From: Anaerolineales bacterium
Lineage (GTDB): Bacteria; Chloroflexota; Anaerolineae; Anaerolineales; Villigracilaceae
Length of the DNA stretch: 6,197 nt
Direction of reading: 5' to 3'
Assembly (NCBI GenBank): GCA_024763295.1
Contig: JANTFU010000146.1
Span: forward strand, 1 to 6,197
A program made the translations under genes and the position numbers. The notes beneath the pieces are model-generated. The model saw only the letters and a program-made list of their open reading frames with translations. It did not search any database and was not told where the DNA came from. Shown here piece by piece: positions 5,641 through 6,197 of the stretch. Within the stretch, counting starts at the first letter, position 1, and each line of letters starts with the position of its first letter.

Positions 5641-5693
5641 GTAGCGCGACATTTATGTCGCCTGCCCCTAAAAAGCGATAAATGTCGCACTAC
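5641..5693. repeat. GTAGCGCGACATTTATGTCGC palindromic repeat
   Basis: The arm at 5641-5661 pairs with 5675-5693 (gcgataaatgtcgcactac) with one mismatch and a two-base bulge. The first arm also contains its own perfect hairpin, gcgacat-tt-atgtcgc (5646-5661). This nested structure is typical of REP-like or small MITE-like interspersed repeats. It lies between the convergent inhibitor and radical SAM genes and could serve as a bidirectional transcription stop, although no T-run follows. The rest of 5567-5721 shows nothing recognisable. Confidence 0.65.
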
Positions 5694-5721
5694 GAATGCA
5701 AGAAAACTTTTGCTCAGGTAC

Positions 5722-6197
5722 TTACTGCTCATAGTGCGCTTGGCTCACGCTCCAAAAGCGGACGCCGTAGCGTTCGATGGTTTGAATGCGCCCATCGGCG
5801 GCGAGGGCGGTGAGGGTTTTGTCCACTTCGGCGGGAGACCAGCGGGCGAGGGTTTCTGTCAGTTGGTCTTCCCGCATGGGATGGCGGGTGACGATGCCGA
5901 CGATGGCGTCGGGTAGGTTCTCGTAGCCTGAGAGATCGAATTCGCCGTCGATGGGGGTGACGATTTTGGCGATGTCGCCGAGCACGGCTTTGGCTCGCAG
6001 GATGCCTTCGTCGTCGGGGGGCAGTACCCAAGGTTCGGCAGGTGGTCGGGTGGGGAGGTTAACGTGAACCTGATCGGGTTGAATCTGCTGTAATTTTTCA
6101 GCCAGCAAGCCCAAAGCCGGGAGCGTGTCGTTGATTCCCTTGATGAGCATCACTTCTATCCAGAGCTGTCCCGTATATTCTTGGCGGAAGGCGGTCA
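5722..6197 (-). CDS. Radical SAM protein, TYW1/COG0731-like, C-terminal part (runs off right edge)
   Basis: The last 157 codons are present; the frame is open to base 6197. The segment TAFRQEYTGQLWIEVMLIKGINDT is the late barrel region of radical SAM proteins related to wyosine-type Fe-S oxidoreductases, followed by IQPDQVHVNLPTRPPAEPWV and PPDDEGILRAKAVLG. The remaining ~75 residues (GYENLPDAIVGIVTRHPMREDQ onward, ending GRIQTIERYGVRFWSV) resemble a winged-helix domain, which some bacterial members of this group carry. The [4Fe-4S] CxxxCxxC motif would lie outside the window. The substrate of these bacterial members is not established to my knowledge. It converges on the I42 inhibitor gene and shows no link to the Cys-tail cluster. 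Confidence 0.8.
   Translation of the reverse strand, partial: TAFRQEYTGQLWIEVMLIKGINDTLPALGLLAEKLQQIQPDQVHVNLPTRPPAEPWVLPPDDEGILRAKAVLGDIAKIVTPIDGEFDLSGYENLPDAIVGIVTRHPMREDQLTETLARWSPAEVDKTLTALAADGRIQTIERYGVRFWSVSQAHYEQ

Overview
The window looks like chromosomal DNA from an Anaerolineae-type member of the Chloroflexota. This is inferred from the gene set (DUF2207 protein, PqqD-like radical SAM protein, split methylmalonyl-CoA mutase, DadA-like oxidoreductase, TYW1-like radical SAM protein) and from intergenic spaces filled with short palindromic repeats. No rRNA or other phylogenetic marker is present, so the assignment is tentative. No stretch over 300 bases lacks a gene or gene remnant. 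No tRNA, rRNA, CRISPR array or transposase was seen.

Left part (1-2444, minus strand): a three-gene run read right to left. It begins with a small two-helix membrane protein carrying a zinc ribbon (2444-2085). Next is a 555-residue secreted/membrane DUF2207 protein (2034-367) whose C-terminus ends in a tandem Cys-Ala/Gly tail, CACACAGCACACAGGGR. Last is the start of a protein that resembles the PqqD-like (peptide-recognition) N-terminus of a radical SAM maturase (253 to beyond base 1). The predicted topology puts the Cys tail in the cytoplasm, where a radical SAM enzyme would act. This is the most interesting part of the window: it may be a maturase that modifies the tail of a large membrane protein rather than a small free peptide. 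A strong inverted repeat sits between the presumed substrate gene and the presumed maturase gene.

Middle (2445-4260): a divergent intergenic region with a 'CGTCATTGCGAG' inverted repeat and a consensus -10 box, then an intact gene for the catalytic large subunit of adenosylcobalamin-dependent methylmalonyl-CoA mutase. It has the Tyr and Arg that mark methylmalonyl-CoA specificity but no B12-binding domain, so it needs a separate small subunit encoded elsewhere.

Right part (4261-6197): a 'CACAGAG'-type inverted repeat, then a broken DadA-like FAD oxidoreductase. A few codons of its N-terminus are joined directly to the C-terminal half, and there is no good start codon. It is followed by a chagasin-type (I42) protease-inhibitor lipoprotein, a palindromic repeat, and on the minus strand the C-terminal part of a TYW1-like radical SAM protein that runs off the right edge. 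These right-hand genes show no clear functional link to the left-hand cluster.
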